Below, piece by piece: positions 1 to 14,723 of a stretch of 64,000 nucleotides of DNA (positions are counted from its first letter, which is position 1; each line of letters begins with the position of its first letter). Source of the stretch: Whitmania pigra (lineage: Eukaryota > Annelida > Clitellata > Hirudinida > Haemopidae); NCBI GenBank assembly GCA_021613335.1, contig JAJTWR010000278.1:40001-104000 (forward strand), given 5' to 3'. The notes beneath the pieces were generated by a model that was given only the letters and a program-made list of their open reading frames with translations, was not told the origin of the DNA and did no database searches. A program made the position numbers and the translations under genes.

Positions 1-135
1 AAGTTCATTAGGGTCTTCTCGGTGCAGCCCTATATGGTATGAACGTAGTTGATAGGTTGTCAATGACAACGAAAGAGTTGAAGAACTGTTGCCAATAGCG
101 AATGTTGATGCTGTTGTTACTATAACACTTGACGA
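1..135 (-). other. open minus-strand frame at window edge, unrecognised
   Basis: A minus-strand frame is open over about 40 codons and ends in TAA near position 4. It reads like protein (an aromatic-rich stretch RYWQQFFNSF near its middle), but an in-frame stop lies just upstream and no family is recognised. It could be a decayed transposon piece or a chance frame. Confidence 0.15.
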
Positions 136-214
136 GATCGTCGACGCTTCAAATTGCGGTTAAAATTTCATCGCCCGAAGAAATCTCCCGCCACTCATCC
201 TTTAAAGCAGAAAG

Positions 215-265
215 ATGTCCACGAATCCAGGAATCCAGGAATCCACGAATCCACGAATCATCGAA
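215..265. repeat. short GAATCCA-type tandem repeat
   Basis: About five imperfect copies of an 8-10 bp unit (AATCCAGG / AATCCACG) in a row. The short frames running through it have no recognisable product and are not called as genes. Confidence 0.6.
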
Positions 266-469
266 ATGTCGAAGGGGACGTTAATGAAGACTCTGCGATC
301 CATGTGGAAGAAGCTGATTGGACGGAGACATTTTCATGGAATTTCCTGTCTACGGTTTCTAATTTCGCCTGAGACAACCGTGCGCCATCAGCCATGCTCG
401 AATGAATTCATGCATTTGCCGACATCGTCATCATCGCCGTTCTCCGAGAATAACAAAGGAAAATAATTA

Positions 470-2975
470 CATTATTATATTGTAATTAATTGCAGCAAAC
501 AACACAATTCTGAATTTTCTTTCTGTTTATTTCCAAATTAGACTTCGAAACGAAACATAAAACTTGCAACTGAAATAACTGCGCATAAATACGACATTTT
601 AGCCTCTCCAACAAATATCCTTTAATAGCCATTGCAATCCATTAATCTAAACTATAGTTGCCAAGTTTAAATTATATTCAACAATTAGAATGTACTGGAT
701 ATAATCATTATATCAAACCACAGGGAATGGATGTAACAATAATTATAACATTATAAAAAATCAAAAGTAATGACCTAACTAACGACAGCTTTCACAAATG
801 CTCGGCAGACAAGTTGACAAATACTGACAAATACTGACTTGAAAGATTAGAAAAGATTCTTAAACAAAACAATCCTTGCATTGAATAAATAGCAGACATG
901 TTCCTTTCAAATGAAAACTGAACTGTATTTGTTTTGAAATGGATGTAGCACCGTGTTATATTTTGATTGAAATCCTAAAAAATATCTGAGAAAGAATAAT
1001 AATAAAATCTGAACAAAAGCTTCAACTTAAAAAAGAATTTTCATTTGTTGACACGAAAATCACACAAAACAATGATTTTCATGAGGTCCAGAAATATAAA
1101 TGTTATTCGAGCAAACTTATATTCTTTGCTAATTTATTTTTAATAAGAAATGTGTTATTAATGAAATATATATTTAGCGTTGAAATATATTTGTATTTTA
1201 AAATATAGTGTTATGTTTTAATTATGTTATTGGTTTATTGCATTTATTTTAATAAAGCTGTTACTTTGGAATATGAACGATCCACAGATGAATAAAACTC
1301 ATTTCATGAAACAATCAGTTGAATTAAATTGAGTTTTAACTAAGTTATAACTTGTAACTAACCATTGATAAACAAAAAACTGTTTTTTTTTGTGAAATCA
1401 AGGAAAAAATTATGGACAATTGAAAATTTAAACTTTTATTTTAGAAAAATACTCAATTGCCAAAGATGAATATTTTTGACAATTGTGTATAATATTGGCT
1501 AAGGAATGGGACGCTTAAACAGAACCTACAAGACAGCGACAAGGAAGCAGGGAAAGGAGACAATAAAGAGTCTTTACTTCCGAATTGACGACCAACTTTC
1601 ACAAGCAGTTCGTGCACCTCAATAAGCACTTTCAGTCAGGCATGAGTGCTTGTGACGCTCTAACCAAATTGATTAACGGAGGTGTTTCAGAAAAAAAAAG
1701 CTCTTAAAAATGACAGTACGTTTTGGTTACTTTGGCAGCTTCAAGAGTACTTTTCTGTTAAAATCTTCATAAATATTCGACCACTGGAAAAGAAGAAAAA
1801 GCTCAGTCAGGCGTGAATAGCAGAAGAATTTTCACGTCGCTAGAGACGAATTTCAAGTCCACAACTTGAACAATCAGTTCTACAATTCCGAGCAATAAAG
1901 TCTTGCTTTAAATTTGTCAACTCTTTTCAACCACTTTTTGTGGTAATTACAGATGTGGAATTTTTATTTACAAATTAAATTAATTTTAAAATTTACCTCA
2001 TTAAAGGTGTCCCAATGATCAATCTCCAGTCAAATGCTTTCCGGATGCAATGAAAAATATATTTGCAACATATTGCCTTAGCAATGAAGTAACGAAGTAG
2101 GTAAATGAATGAATCTCTCGAAAATCAGCAAATGAGACTTAAGATTTAAGAGGCTCCTGAATGTGAATGAGAACCATAGGGGTCGTAAAGATTGGAAAAC
2201 ATAAATAAGCGTTGCTCATCATCAAGAAATCAACCATTTCCAGCATCCAACAAAGTTTTCACCATTTGCGTTTATTCTCCTTAATCTTTCTTTCAGCCAG
2301 CAAAGGCACAGATTTCGATGACGTGGCTCCCTCGTGATGGTTCACTCACTCAAGAGGTCGAACTCTGACCGCCACGCTGAAGGCAATTCATTTTCGGAAC
2401 ACTTAAATTAAGTACCATGAGAGTCATCGAATATGAGATGATAAATATTTGTCGAAAATGTTATTCGGGTAATCTGTCTTCTGTCTGGAAAAGATTTCCT
2501 TAATGAAACGCATCGCATTCCATCGGCATTCTAACTGATCATCCACAATGATTCAACCTTCCTCGAAGGCTCTCCAGACATACAATCATCCCGCAATTCG
2601 GTCATCAATCCATCTACATATTTATCCACCCATCCATCTATCTATGTACTCAACCGTCCATCCAACAGTGTTTCAGTTCAAAGAAAATCCATCTCATCAT
2701 CATTTCATGTCGGACAAAATAACTTTTTTCAAATCTTTAAGATACCAAGGATGAGGCATTAAACCTTTGTCACTTTATTTATAAACCATATTCATAAAGA
2801 TACGTTAAATTTTTAATTTTTAAAATTAGTTTTAAAGCTTGAATCTTCTTCTGCAAGGACGACGACTCAATCCAGATGACGACATTTGAGGTCATTTGAG
2901 TTCACGATGCAGTCACATTTGGAAACTTCAGCCATCGTCATCCTTCGAAATATCTGATCCTGAAAAGCTCATATC
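470..2975. other. intergenic AT-rich DNA, no gene seen
   Basis: AT-rich sequence with frequent stops in all frames and no domain-like frame. The motif AATAAAGTCTTGCT near 1902 recurs near 32090, so part of this stretch may be a dispersed repeat. Confidence 0.5.
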
Positions 2976-2988
2976 CATCTGTCCATCC

Positions 2989-3092
2989 TTGTAGTTGTAG
3001 TCATCATCCTTGTAGTTGTAGTCATCATTCTTGTAGTTGTAGTCATCATCCTTGTAGTTGTAGTCAACATCCTTGTAGTTATAGTCATCATC
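2989..3092. repeat. 21-bp tandem repeat, about 5 copies
   Basis: The unit TTGTAGTTGTAGTCATCATC plus C is repeated five times with few mismatches. Because 21 is a multiple of three, the minus strand stays open and would encode a repeated heptad (DYNYKDD). No flanking exon evidence supports translation. Confidence 0.85.
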
Positions 3093-3119
3093 GTGAGCAC
3101 AGCGGCGTACCAATTATTC

Positions 3120-5040
3120 AGGCCGCACAGGCGGTCATAGGATCTACCTCTCCCCCTCTTGACCGTTAACCTTCAAAATTTCGAAAGCACTCAAATGTTT
3201 TTTTTTATTTAATCTTTATAAAATAATATGTATAAAAATAATTGTGTTTCAAACCATCCATGAATGATGCTGAAAAAGAAGTTAAAATTTATATTTTGGA
3301 TCTTTGATATTTCTAATTACTTCATTTGATTCTCCGTTAAAAGATTCAGTGATTTTTTTTACTAGATTGAATTTCCTTCTTCTTTTTTTAAAAATATCTT
3401 TTAACGTCAAATTATTAAACACCGTAATTGAAGATATTTTGATTTTTTTACTTCAATAGAGTATATTTTGAACGAAATATTCTAATGGCGATGGAACTGC
3501 TATGGAGATGAGAGGAGAGAAGCTCATTAATTAGAGCCTCATTGACAACTTGAGAGTGCCGTACACACCTCGTAAACACATAAATGGACTCTTCCAGATG
3601 CTCGCACTTCTCCTAACAAGGATCTACAGCTCCTTCCACCTCCGCCATCATCATTTCCAGTCACAGCCACTATTTCTGGATTTTTATTTTTAGCATCGAC
3701 ATCAAAACAACAACTAAAGAGAGATTACAAATATAGCGTAAAATTCAATATTAAACTCAGCAAACATTCTATAATACCTTCGTAAAGTTCAGACGCAGAA
3801 CGTTTGCCAACTTTAACTCTCGATTCCAAGCACAAGCATCTGCCAAGGGTGATATTTCCTTCGACCCACGAAAGAACCTCTCTCCCCTACCAGTGCAAAG
3901 AAGCACGTTTAGAAATCCGGTCATTACGAATCGAACCGTGTAGCAACATTCAGGAAGAAAAACTGGAAGAACATGGAAATGCTTTTCATCCTTCCTTCCT
4001 TCCTTTCATGCAGAGGGTTCCAGGGATTTATGAAAGTACTACTTGTCTGATCGAGTTTGCACTATTATGAGCATAATTATCGCAAATTATGATAATATAG
4101 CGTAAAATATCAAAAGAACATTGAATTGATGAATATTATTAAAGCCATCCCTGAAATCTTATTAATTCCCGCTCATAAGCATATCACATAATGCTGTCGT
4201 TGTTTATAATTATTAATTACAACAGGAATAATAACATTACTAATCAACATTGTTCGTAATAAGCTTTTGCACGGTAATCATCCACTTGTGAGGCAAAGAA
4301 TGGGCTTTCAAATGAGAAGTGGAATAATGCGATGGAATCACAACTTGAAGGATGGGACACGTTCTTCGTCGCTCAGTAAAGATTTCTCGCAAGATTTTCA
4401 CTGGCCCACGTCCATTGTTCACTCATTCGCTCGTTCATTCGTATTCATTCATCCCTGCATTCTTTCGCCCACTTTTAGTCAAAATTCATCCACTCATTCG
4501 TTCGTTTAAAACGGCCGCTCACTTCGTGCACTCAATAAATTTCCATTCCATTCACTATTTGCTCAATCGCTAATCTATCCATTCATTAATTCATTCGGAC
4601 AATCACTCATTCATCGTCATCGTCATCATCAACTGCCCACCCAGAGAAACACTAATTCAGCCACTCATTCACCTGCATCGAGCGCACAATTGTTTATCCA
4701 AGTCTCCATTACCTCTGAACTCAGAAGCACGCAAAGCTTCACGTGCTTCTGAAAGCACTCTTTGTCTCCAATTCAGCATTCAGCTCATTTCCCACCTCAT
4801 GTCAAAAAAGTTGGCGGTAAATTTGTACATTGTGACGACAAATGCTAAAATGTCTGGTCTTTCTTAAATACTGGTTTTCTGGAATGTTTAAATTGAGGTT
4901 GATTTAGGAACCACGAAATTGTTCATGTTTTATTTTTTCAATATTTTAATTAAATAAATAAAATATTTTAATAAATAAACAGCCTTATAACGGAAATTTG
5001 CGTTTCCTTAAGGCAGATCCTTAAGCTTTAGTTTAGTTTC
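3120..5040. other. intergenic, simple-sequence rich
   Basis: No gene is seen. 4420-4680 is enriched in CATTCATT-like tetranucleotides, which produce several spurious frames. Confidence 0.5.
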
Positions 5041-5125
5041 TTTTGTGAATTAAAATGTTCTGTGAATTAAAATGTTTTGTGAATAAAAATGTTTTGTGAA
5101 TTAAAATGTTCTGTGAATTAAAATG
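5041..5125. repeat. 17-bp tandem repeat, 5 copies
   Basis: Five consecutive copies of TTTTGTGAATTAAAATG with single-base variants (TTCTGTG, GAATAAA) span exactly 85 bp. Confidence 0.9.
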
Positions 5126-5484
5126 CGCAAGAAAATTTGATTTTTAAGTGCAATTTTTATAGAAAAAAAATAAAGAAGTTAAATATTGAATTTCAATTAA
5201 AATTAAAAACAAATGTTTTCCAGTGAAAACTGAAATTAATTTACACAAGGCTGTTAATCCTACCAGGAATAAGATGTATTTATTATATTTAATTACTTTC
5301 TTTTAATTATTCTTTAGTTTTATTATATTAATTATGATAATGTTTAATGAAAGTAACAATTATTATTGTTGTTGTTGTTATATTTGAAGCTTCTTCGCTA
5401 CAACACTTCGGAATGAAACTTTAATTTTACACGAAATTCGACATCTAACAATGCCATCTTGGATTTTCCTGAAATTTGGTACAT

Positions 5485-5600
5485 ACATATATTATATATT
5501 ATACGTACATATGTTATATATTATATATTATACGTACATATGTTATATACTATATATTATACGTACATATGTTATATATTATATATTACACATACATATC
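5485..5600. repeat. about 30-bp AT/TACGTA tandem repeat
   Basis: Three to four copies of a unit made of alternating ATATTAT followed by ACGTACATATG. The copies differ by small indels. Confidence 0.8.
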
Positions 5601-6037
5601 TTAATATGTTAACCTAAACGAGTAATGAAAAAAACTAAAATTTTAGATTTCTTGGGTAAATCAGTGCCCGAAATATGGCCAAATTCCAGCACCTCGCGAC
5701 GGTTTAGAAACTGCAAGTTTGGTCCTTGAGAACCTAGAAAAGTAATGTCTGCATAAAATTTGAATTGCATTTGAAGGTTCTGTTAGGACAAACTATTTAG
5801 ACATTTTATTTTTAATATTTAAATACATTTTCCATTTGTTTAACAGATCTGCTCTTTTTTACATTCTGGAAACAAAACAACAGAAAGTCAAAATTAGAAG
5901 ATAAAAATACGACGAACAACAACGCAGTGCAACAACGACCTCTGTTGGAATTCCATGCATTTCAAGGAGTTAATCTCAATCACTCTCACGGGCATCTTGA
6001 TGACAACATTTCATGAGACGACAGGACAACTCCCTTC

Positions 6038-6039
6038 TA

Positions 6040-6070
<31 letters not shown>

Positions 6071-6205
6071 CAATGCCGTCATCATCATCATCATCATCAT
6101 CATTATCATCATCGTCATCGTCATCGTCATCATCATCATCATCATCATCCCCATAGTCATCATCATCATCATAGTCATCATCACCATAATCATCATTGTA
6201 GTCTT
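6038..6205. repeat. (ATC)n microsatellite
   Basis: An interrupted ATC/TCA array. All frames remain open across it on both strands (poly-Ile, poly-Asp, poly-Met), which explains the long spurious frames here. Confidence 0.95.
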
Positions 6206-6297
6206 CCTCACTTTCATTAATCTCCCGCCGGCGACCGACTTGACTCCGTGCGATATGATTACTGGACAAGATGGAGTTCGGTGATGCGTAAAACAGG

Positions 6298-6600
6298 ATG
6301 AGGATGATGATGATGATGATGATGATGAGGATGATGATTTGCGTGGAAACTCCTGTTGATGATGATTAAAAATATGATGAGGACGACGACGACGATGATG
6401 AAGTCTTGCTGCAGAACAAATTTGATTCCGTCCGTCCGTTGTCCGACATGGAGGAAGTGATGATAATGATGATCATGATGACGATATTGATGATGATGAT
6501 TATGATGACGATATTGAGGATGATGATGATGTCGACGACGACGACGATGACGATGATGATGTTGATGATGACGACGAGGTTGCGATAGTGATGATGATTA
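6298..6600. repeat. (GAT/GAC)n interrupted microsatellites
   Basis: A GAT run at 6298-6345 and an imperfect GATGAC-rich tract at about 6365-6600. No coding evidence. Confidence 0.85.
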
Positions 6601-6619
6601 TTGATAATACATATTATCA

Positions 6620-7100
6620 TTTGAAAAAAACGCTGTTAATTAAACTTTTCGCACGTTTATTTTCCAAGTTGTTTTATTTGCGTTCAGATACCTGCTTCAT
6701 CATTATCAGAGTACATTAATTGATCAATATAGCGGTTAATTAATTACTTATTAACGTTTGACAAATAAATATTTTAAATAAATTTTATTTAATAAAATAA
6801 ACTCATCGATTAAATTTATTTGGGCTGAGATATTCTTTCAAAGATTAATTTGCATTTTAATTAATACTTTTTTATTGATAATATTAATTTAATTTATTTA
6901 AAGATTTTTATTTTTAATATTACATTAATTTATTCATAACTACTAACCGAATCGAACCGAATCGAATTAAATTATAAACTGTTTAAAAAGTTATCTGAAT
7001 CTTATTAAGTGAAATAACATTTCTGAAAAAAATAAATTTACTTCTACATTCTTAAAAAAAGTCTATCAATCAGCTAATCAATTTAATTGTATAACAGAGA
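6620..7100. other. AT-rich intergenic, nothing seen
   Basis: Poly-A/T and TTAATTAA-rich DNA without open frames or recognisable elements. Confidence 0.5.
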
Positions 7101-7104
7101 GAAT

Positions 7105-7235
7105 GTTTATTTGTATAGCGCCTCATCCCAGGGGCGCTTTGTGGCGATGCAAACTGGGGTCCCAAACACGATACATAACGACTGTTGCTTTTAATGTCGT
7201 TCGCAGGCACGCTACCCTCTCAGCTAACTTGCACG
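7105..7235 (-). mobile_element. SINE-like remnant with L2/CR1-type tail
   Basis: On the minus strand the segment begins with a tRNA-like head (TTAGCTGAGAGGGTAGCGTG resembles an A box) and a degenerate B-box region (GTTTGGGACCCC). It ends in GGCGCTATACAAATAAA. The same terminal string, GGCGCTATACAAAT, ends the LINE at 11451-11469, as expected if the SINE borrows the LINE's 3' recognition end. Family not identified. Confidence 0.5.
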
Positions 7236-7249
7236 CATTGTGTACTCTT

Positions 7250-8985
7250 TCTATTTCAATTTATTTTCGTTAATAATATATTGAAGTTAATATATAATAA
7301 TTGTAAATCATTTTTTGTATCTTTATTAAACATTGCTGTTCATGAGAGGCTCTAGAGTTATTTTTTTAATTTTTTAATTTAAATATTTTGGTATTTTATA
7401 TTTTAATAATTTGTATTTTATTCGCATCTGATTTTGTATTTTATTTTCTATTTTCATATTTTTATTTATTTAAAAACAAATGAAGGTTTTTGCTTATTAT
7501 TATGGTGATGTTGGAGTTGATCAGAGCATAGACGTTATCTGCGATATTGGGAATTAAACTTTCTTTTCATATTGACAATCTGAACGAAAAGATTTCTCAT
7601 GTTTTTATTCACATTGGTCCCCATGACAACTGATTGGCCATCTGTTACTTCGTTACCGATACTTTGTCATTGATAACTCGTTACTTGTACTTTGTTAGCA
7701 CAATTTCAAGTTGCATACGGATTAAAATAAAGAAGGAGAAAATACAATAAAATAATATTTAAGCATTTTGTGGCTTCAACTTGTGTTACAAAACGATGTT
7801 ATGATTTTTAAATTATAAAGTATAATTTATTTTTAAACTTTTAAAACTTGTAACTTATATCATCAGAGAAAGTGTATTCAGTATTTATTTTTGTAACATT
7901 ATTTTTTAATTGAATATCTTTGCTATCATTATTTTTAAATATTTATTTTTTAATTGAATTTATTTTTGTGCCATTATTTTTTAACTATTTATTTTTTATT
8001 TTAATTAATTTTTTTGTTACGACTTGCAAACTGACAATCAATTTCTCACTGAAGCAGATGCGTCTAAAATATGAGGTGACCAAATGACCACCTTCCCTTT
8101 TTAAATTTGACAAAGTTTTTCGGTGGCTATTTTTATTTTTTACTTTATGAGGTTTGTTTCCACTTCTTAAGTCCCACTTATTCACTCCAGTTGAACGTTC
8201 CCGAATGAAATGTTGCCAGCAATTAGCAAAAGTTAAAAATTCAAATTATTATTATTATTATTATTTCCTTAAGTAGAGCGATGCTTCGTGTTTTCTCGGC
8301 AATTGCAGGAGTTTTTTCCGCTTAAAAAAGAAAAAAATAAGTGAAAAGTTGTTTGAAAGTCTGAATGAACGACGCAAGTACGCTATCGTCTTTGTCATCG
8401 TTACCATAACCATAGTCATCACTATCACCGTCAACGCCATCGTTATCATCAACTGTCATCATCATCACTGTTAAGCAAGCTCTTGAGATAATCGTCTGCC
8501 GTCTAGCATTTCCAAGCTCATCCAGGTAGTGATGCTTTAATGGAAAACAATTTCTACGAAGAGTTTCATTTGACTTTACGAGTAAAAGGTGCTTCTAAAA
8601 ACGTGTGGAACTGGAAAGTTGAAATATCGTCCTCATAATGAAACACGATTTAACTTTCGTTTTCGAGTGGAAACATCGGCACGTACAAGGTTTTGTCATC
8701 GATTTGAATTTTTATTCAATATTTAATTTTCTCTAATCCTATTAACATCGTCTGATTGTGATTTATTAAGAAAACAAACAGACGTGTTATCGACGCAACA
8801 TTCATTATCATTATCAGCAGCAGCGGCATCGTAATATCTGTTGTCGCCATCCTCTTAATCTCTACCACCATCATCGTCTTTATAATTAATGTTAGCCAAA
8901 GAATCAAAAATTAAGTCACTTTCAAATCGATCATTTTGTCAAACGAAATGCGCAATCGTTTTATTTAAAAAAAATCACGATGAGG
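7250..8985. other. AT-rich intergenic, small microsatellites
   Basis: No gene seen. Contains a short (ATT)n run near 8248-8263 and an interrupted ATC-type tract near 8390-8465. Confidence 0.5.
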
Positions 8986-8987
8986 GA

Positions 8988-9056
8988 CATGATATAATGA
9001 TGATATCATGATGATATAATGATGATATAATGATGATATAATGATGATATCATGAT
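8988..9056. repeat. 12-bp GATGATATAATG repeat
   Basis: About five copies of GATGATATAATG, some with ATC for AAT. Perfectly tandem. Confidence 0.9.
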
Positions 9057-9199
9057 GTTTTTTTTGAATGCTCAGCAAATGAACTTTTACCGAAATGCTT
9101 CAACCGTCTCACGAATTTCTGAAGAAACAAACACAACTTGAAAAGGTTATTGATGTGCGGAGGTGATGATGGCAGTTGGTGCTGTTATAACCAGGTGCA

Positions 9200-9275
9200 T
9201 TAGCTGCTGTTGTTGTTGTTGTTGTTGTTTTTGTAGCTATGGTGACATGTTGTTGCTATTGATGCTGTCGTTGAA
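9200..9275. repeat. (TGT/TGC)n tract with a copy near 15.06 kb
   Basis: A TGT-rich run is followed by GCTATGGTGACATGTTGTTG. The same 20-base string recurs near 15080 after another GTT run, so both sites may descend from one dispersed repeat. No coding evidence. Confidence 0.5.
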
Positions 9276-9379
9276 GATGATTGATGGTGCTGCTGTTGTT
9301 TGTAACTACGGTGTTGCTGTCATCGAAGCGTTAAATTGGACAAGTGCTCATCGAGTTCTAAGAATTCTGTGAAATAACT

Positions 9380-9945
9380 TTTTCAATCAAATGGAATTTG
9401 AAAGAGCTTTTTTGAAATTTAAAACACAATTTGTTGAGAATTCATTTAACGATGCTTCATCCTCAAGTACAGTCTGAGTACATGTACTAGACGTGTGAAC
9501 TGTGCGCCGGGAAGCTGTTCAGAAGTCTTCCTCGAGATCAATACTCGAAAAAAAAACAATTGTTCGAAAAAATAAAAGCAGATTACATTCAGGTGTCACT
9601 AATTCTGAGCTTCTGCAGATAAAAAACGAAAATCTTATGAGATGCATTTTTATGCTGAGCTTTCAAAAGGAATTTGCGAATGTCTGCTTAGCCTTAACGC
9701 AATATTAAAACAGAAACAAACATGCTCCGATAAAAATCAATTTTTGAAATATTTAAAAAAAATTTTAATGCGTGGCACAATTTGTGTATGTAAAAATAAT
9801 TTTTTAAAATAATATTATTTTAAAAAGTAATCTGCAGATATTAATTTTTGCAAAAGGTGGATGATTCTCCAAACTCTCATAGAAAGAAAAAGTTCGTCTG
9901 AACCTTTAGTTGTAAAATGAAGCAAGACTTTTCAATGTTTTGTGG
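9380..9945. other. AT-rich intergenic, nothing seen
   Basis: No domain-like frame and no repeat recognised between the TGT tract and the LINE remnant. Confidence 0.45.
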
Positions 9946-9949
9946 GCTT

Positions 9950-11573
<1,624 letters not shown>

Positions 11574-11579
11574 CTCTTT

Positions 11580-12075
11580 TATCGTCTCCTTAAAAAAATG
11601 TTGATTCCACTTACGCTTGAAGCGAGTAAAAAATAAACATCCTTTAAAGTAAGTGAAGTCCTCAAAAACATTCATTCTTCAAAAGATCCGAAAAATTTCC
11701 TTACACTACAACTCCATCCACTTTCCAACCAAATGTTCTTTTCTTAATTCGGTTTCCCCCTCCCCAAAAAAATATCCTCAAATTAGACCATTAATCGACA
11801 CCAATTCATCACTGAAAGGCGTCGGAAGCACAGCCTACTTGCTACCATCGGGAGTTGAACGCGAAGCCTTCAAAATGGAAGAAAGGAACCTTGTTGGTTG
11901 GACGTGTTTGGTTTCCTAATGCTTTCGGTCCCCAAAGATGGTCTCGATGCATAATTTGTCTTTCTAATTACTCGACCATTCGCTTTGTTTGCTTTTCATT
12001 TTTATCCTTCTTTGTATTTTTACTTCGAAACACTGCTACTCCAGCAACTGGTGAATGAATAAACAGACTTTAGGA
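11580..12075. other. intergenic, nothing supported
   Basis: Short frames exist (about 11653-11919 and 11855-12058), but neither has recognisable content, codon regularity or splice context. Confidence 0.4.
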
Positions 12076-12077
12076 AT

Positions 12078-12200
12078 TTACTTTTTTGTAGCGCCATAGG
12101 CATATATAGGGTCAAGAAGCGATTTTGGTAACCATTTTCTGGGTGTTATTCATATCGGCATTTATGGCGACGCCAGTTGGGATGCGAAGAGATGACATTA
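12078..12200 (-). mobile_element. possible SINE remnant with GGCGCTA tail
   Basis: Read on the minus strand the segment ends ATATGCCTATGGCGCTACAAAA, resembling the LINE end at 11445-11462 (CTTATGGCGCTATACAAA). The body is diverged and no clear tRNA head is visible, so the call rests on the tail. Confidence 0.3.
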
Positions 12201-12419
12201 AGTAAACTTCCTACTTCTATCATACATAGTCCTGGATCTAATTACTTGGGATTTACTTTTTTTTTTAGATTGTGTTAAATAATTAAGCATCCTTAGCGTA
12301 TGATGTATTGATTCGTAATATCGTGTTTTCATTACGTCAACAAATTATATAAAAATTTAATATAAAAGTATTACCATCATTATTATCGTTCACATTTTCT
12401 CATTCTTTACATAAAATTT

Positions 12420-12442
12420 AATTTAATAATAATAATAATAAT

Positions 12443-12528
<86 letters not shown>

Positions 12529-12533
12529 TAATT
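12420..12533. repeat. (AAT)n microsatellite
   Basis: An AAT array with a few interruptions. Confidence 0.95.
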
Positions 12534-12820
12534 CATAAACAAAATTATGCCCATCATTATCATCGATCACACTTTCTCAATTGCAAGGACAACATGCCAC
12601 TTCATATCGAAGCATATCTGATGACGTGTTAAGTGCAAATTGGTGAAGTTTAAAAAAAAAGCATTTTTAAATTTCATTTCATTTTTAAAATGTTTTTTCC
12701 AAATTTTTTTAAAAAGTAATTTTAAAGTTATTCTAATAAAAGTATGATCCATCAGTTTCGTTTGATTCGTTCAACTTATTTTCATGAATTTCAACTCGGT
12801 AGATTTTCGAGGGTGATTAA

Positions 12821-12962
12821 TTTTATCATTTGCTATTTATCGTATCATAAAATTTCATCATTTGCTATTTATCGTATCATAAAATTTCATCATTTGCTAT
12901 TTATCGTATCATAAAATTTCATCATTTGCTATTTATCATATCATAAAATTTTATTATATGCT
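12821..12962. repeat. 32-bp tandem repeat, about 4.4 copies
   Basis: The unit begins TTTCATCATTTGCTATTTAT and continues CGTATCATAAAA. Four nearly identical copies start at 12821, 12853, 12885 and 12917, followed by a decayed partial copy. Confidence 0.9.
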
Positions 12963-12964
12963 AA

Positions 12965-14690
12965 TTATTAACGAATGGTTCTGCCTTATATGATCCAACA
13001 TGAAATTATTTTCGCATTATTAAAACATTCTAAGTTCAAATTAATAAACGTAAAAAAAAATTACTAAAAGTTGACAAAGTTATAAAGTTAATAAAAGTTT
13101 AATAAACGTTGAAGTCTGCTGGAAACAATGCACCAAGACCAGGATGGTGGATATTTTGAACATTTTGTCCGGATGAGGCCACGCACTGGAACTGGTGGTC
13201 GGATTTAAGGGCGGTGACGGAACTACTAAAATTCTCCTCACAGGTGGTATTTCCTTGTTGAGTTGAAGACAACATTATTCTACATTATTAATATGCTTCA
13301 ATATTAGATAATCAAATAATGTATGTAGTGCGTTTCATCAGACTTTAGATTGTTTGTTTGAGATAATTATTGTTGATTTAGAACTACATGATTAATCACA
13401 TCGGGGTGGGGTGATCTCTCAGTTTGACAAGTATTCTAATTAGATGGAACTTTGATATGATTTGTTGAATGTGGGTCATGAGTAGATAAATAGGAGCTCG
13501 AGAAGAGCTGGATGCGGTTGCTGAGGGTGAAGTAGATACGATTTTGATTATTATTATATAATGTTGAAATAATATTTTTAAAAAATTAAATAAAATTAGA
13601 TTTAAGTATTTTTTCTTATAATTTAAAAACCACTGGAAAGCCCTTCCCGTTCCACTTAAATTCACCACTGACCAAGATACAACAACAACAACAACAATAT
13701 TTCAAACCTAATTTGACAAATTACTAGTAAATTCGCAATCACATTCTCCCGAAAAGTAGTCAGAAACTCATGACGGTGAGTAAAGTTTGTTTCAATTTCA
13801 AGTTTAAAAAAAAATTGTTTTTTTTATAAATTTTATTTTAACTTTTCAGTATTTCAAATTTACAGAGATTTCCGTCTTTCGTTTAATAATTTAACTTAAT
13901 CTCATGTTTTTCATCTTAAAATGTCGGCTTGTTGTTCTATTAAGCTGATAGTGCTTATCGAATGGTATGCGTTAATATTTTTAATAACTTTCAAATGTAA
14001 TTGTTGAAAATATTTATTAATTAATTTGTAGTAGATAATGGTTACTTATTCGATAATTATTAAATAATGTCCATTAATTAATGTTGCAATATTAAAGTAA
14101 TTAAATTAAATGTTTTTTAATATTGTTTTGTTTTGTTTCGTTCTTCTGAGAACTGTTTCGTGAGCTGATTTACCAAATCGAATCAACAATGTTGTGGATT
14201 ATTTAAGAAAATTCATTTTGTCACATCAAACACAAGCTGTGTTCAAATAATCCTAAATCATATTGTAATCCTATTTATTATTTAAAAACAAAAACATCAG
14301 TGTTTTAATACTTTTATTATTTATTTAGTATTAATTATTATTGATTAAAATATTTGAAAAATATAATGAGTATTACAAATAATTGAGATAATTATTCCCA
14401 GCCTCGTAAAAGTTTCAAGAAAAAAGTGGGCAATGATATCCGCCATGTTGCCCTGAGATTTAAGGATTGACGACGTCATTGAAACCAAAGTGCTACTTTT
14501 AGAGGCAATATAAGATCTTGTTAACCCGAATTCAATATATTATCAGATTACTACTTTATTATTATTATTAGTAGCAGTAGTATTATTTATATTATTAATA
14601 TTGATAATAATCTTTATTAATTACAATATTATTAATATAATATTATTAATAATTAATAATTATTATTATTTAATAAATGTATTATTATTA

Positions 14691-14723
<33 letters not shown>

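Noticed and set aside
154..466. Two overlapping 72-83 codon frames at the window start
   Set aside because: They run through a short tandem repeat, with no recognisable motif or splice context.
5955..6284. Long poly-Ile, poly-Asp and poly-Met frames on both strands
   Set aside because: Trinucleotide ATC microsatellite. All frames are open and no flanking coding sequence exists.
6298..6345. CRISPR-like or regulatory direct repeats
   Set aside because: A simple GAT microsatellite without spacers, in animal nuclear DNA.
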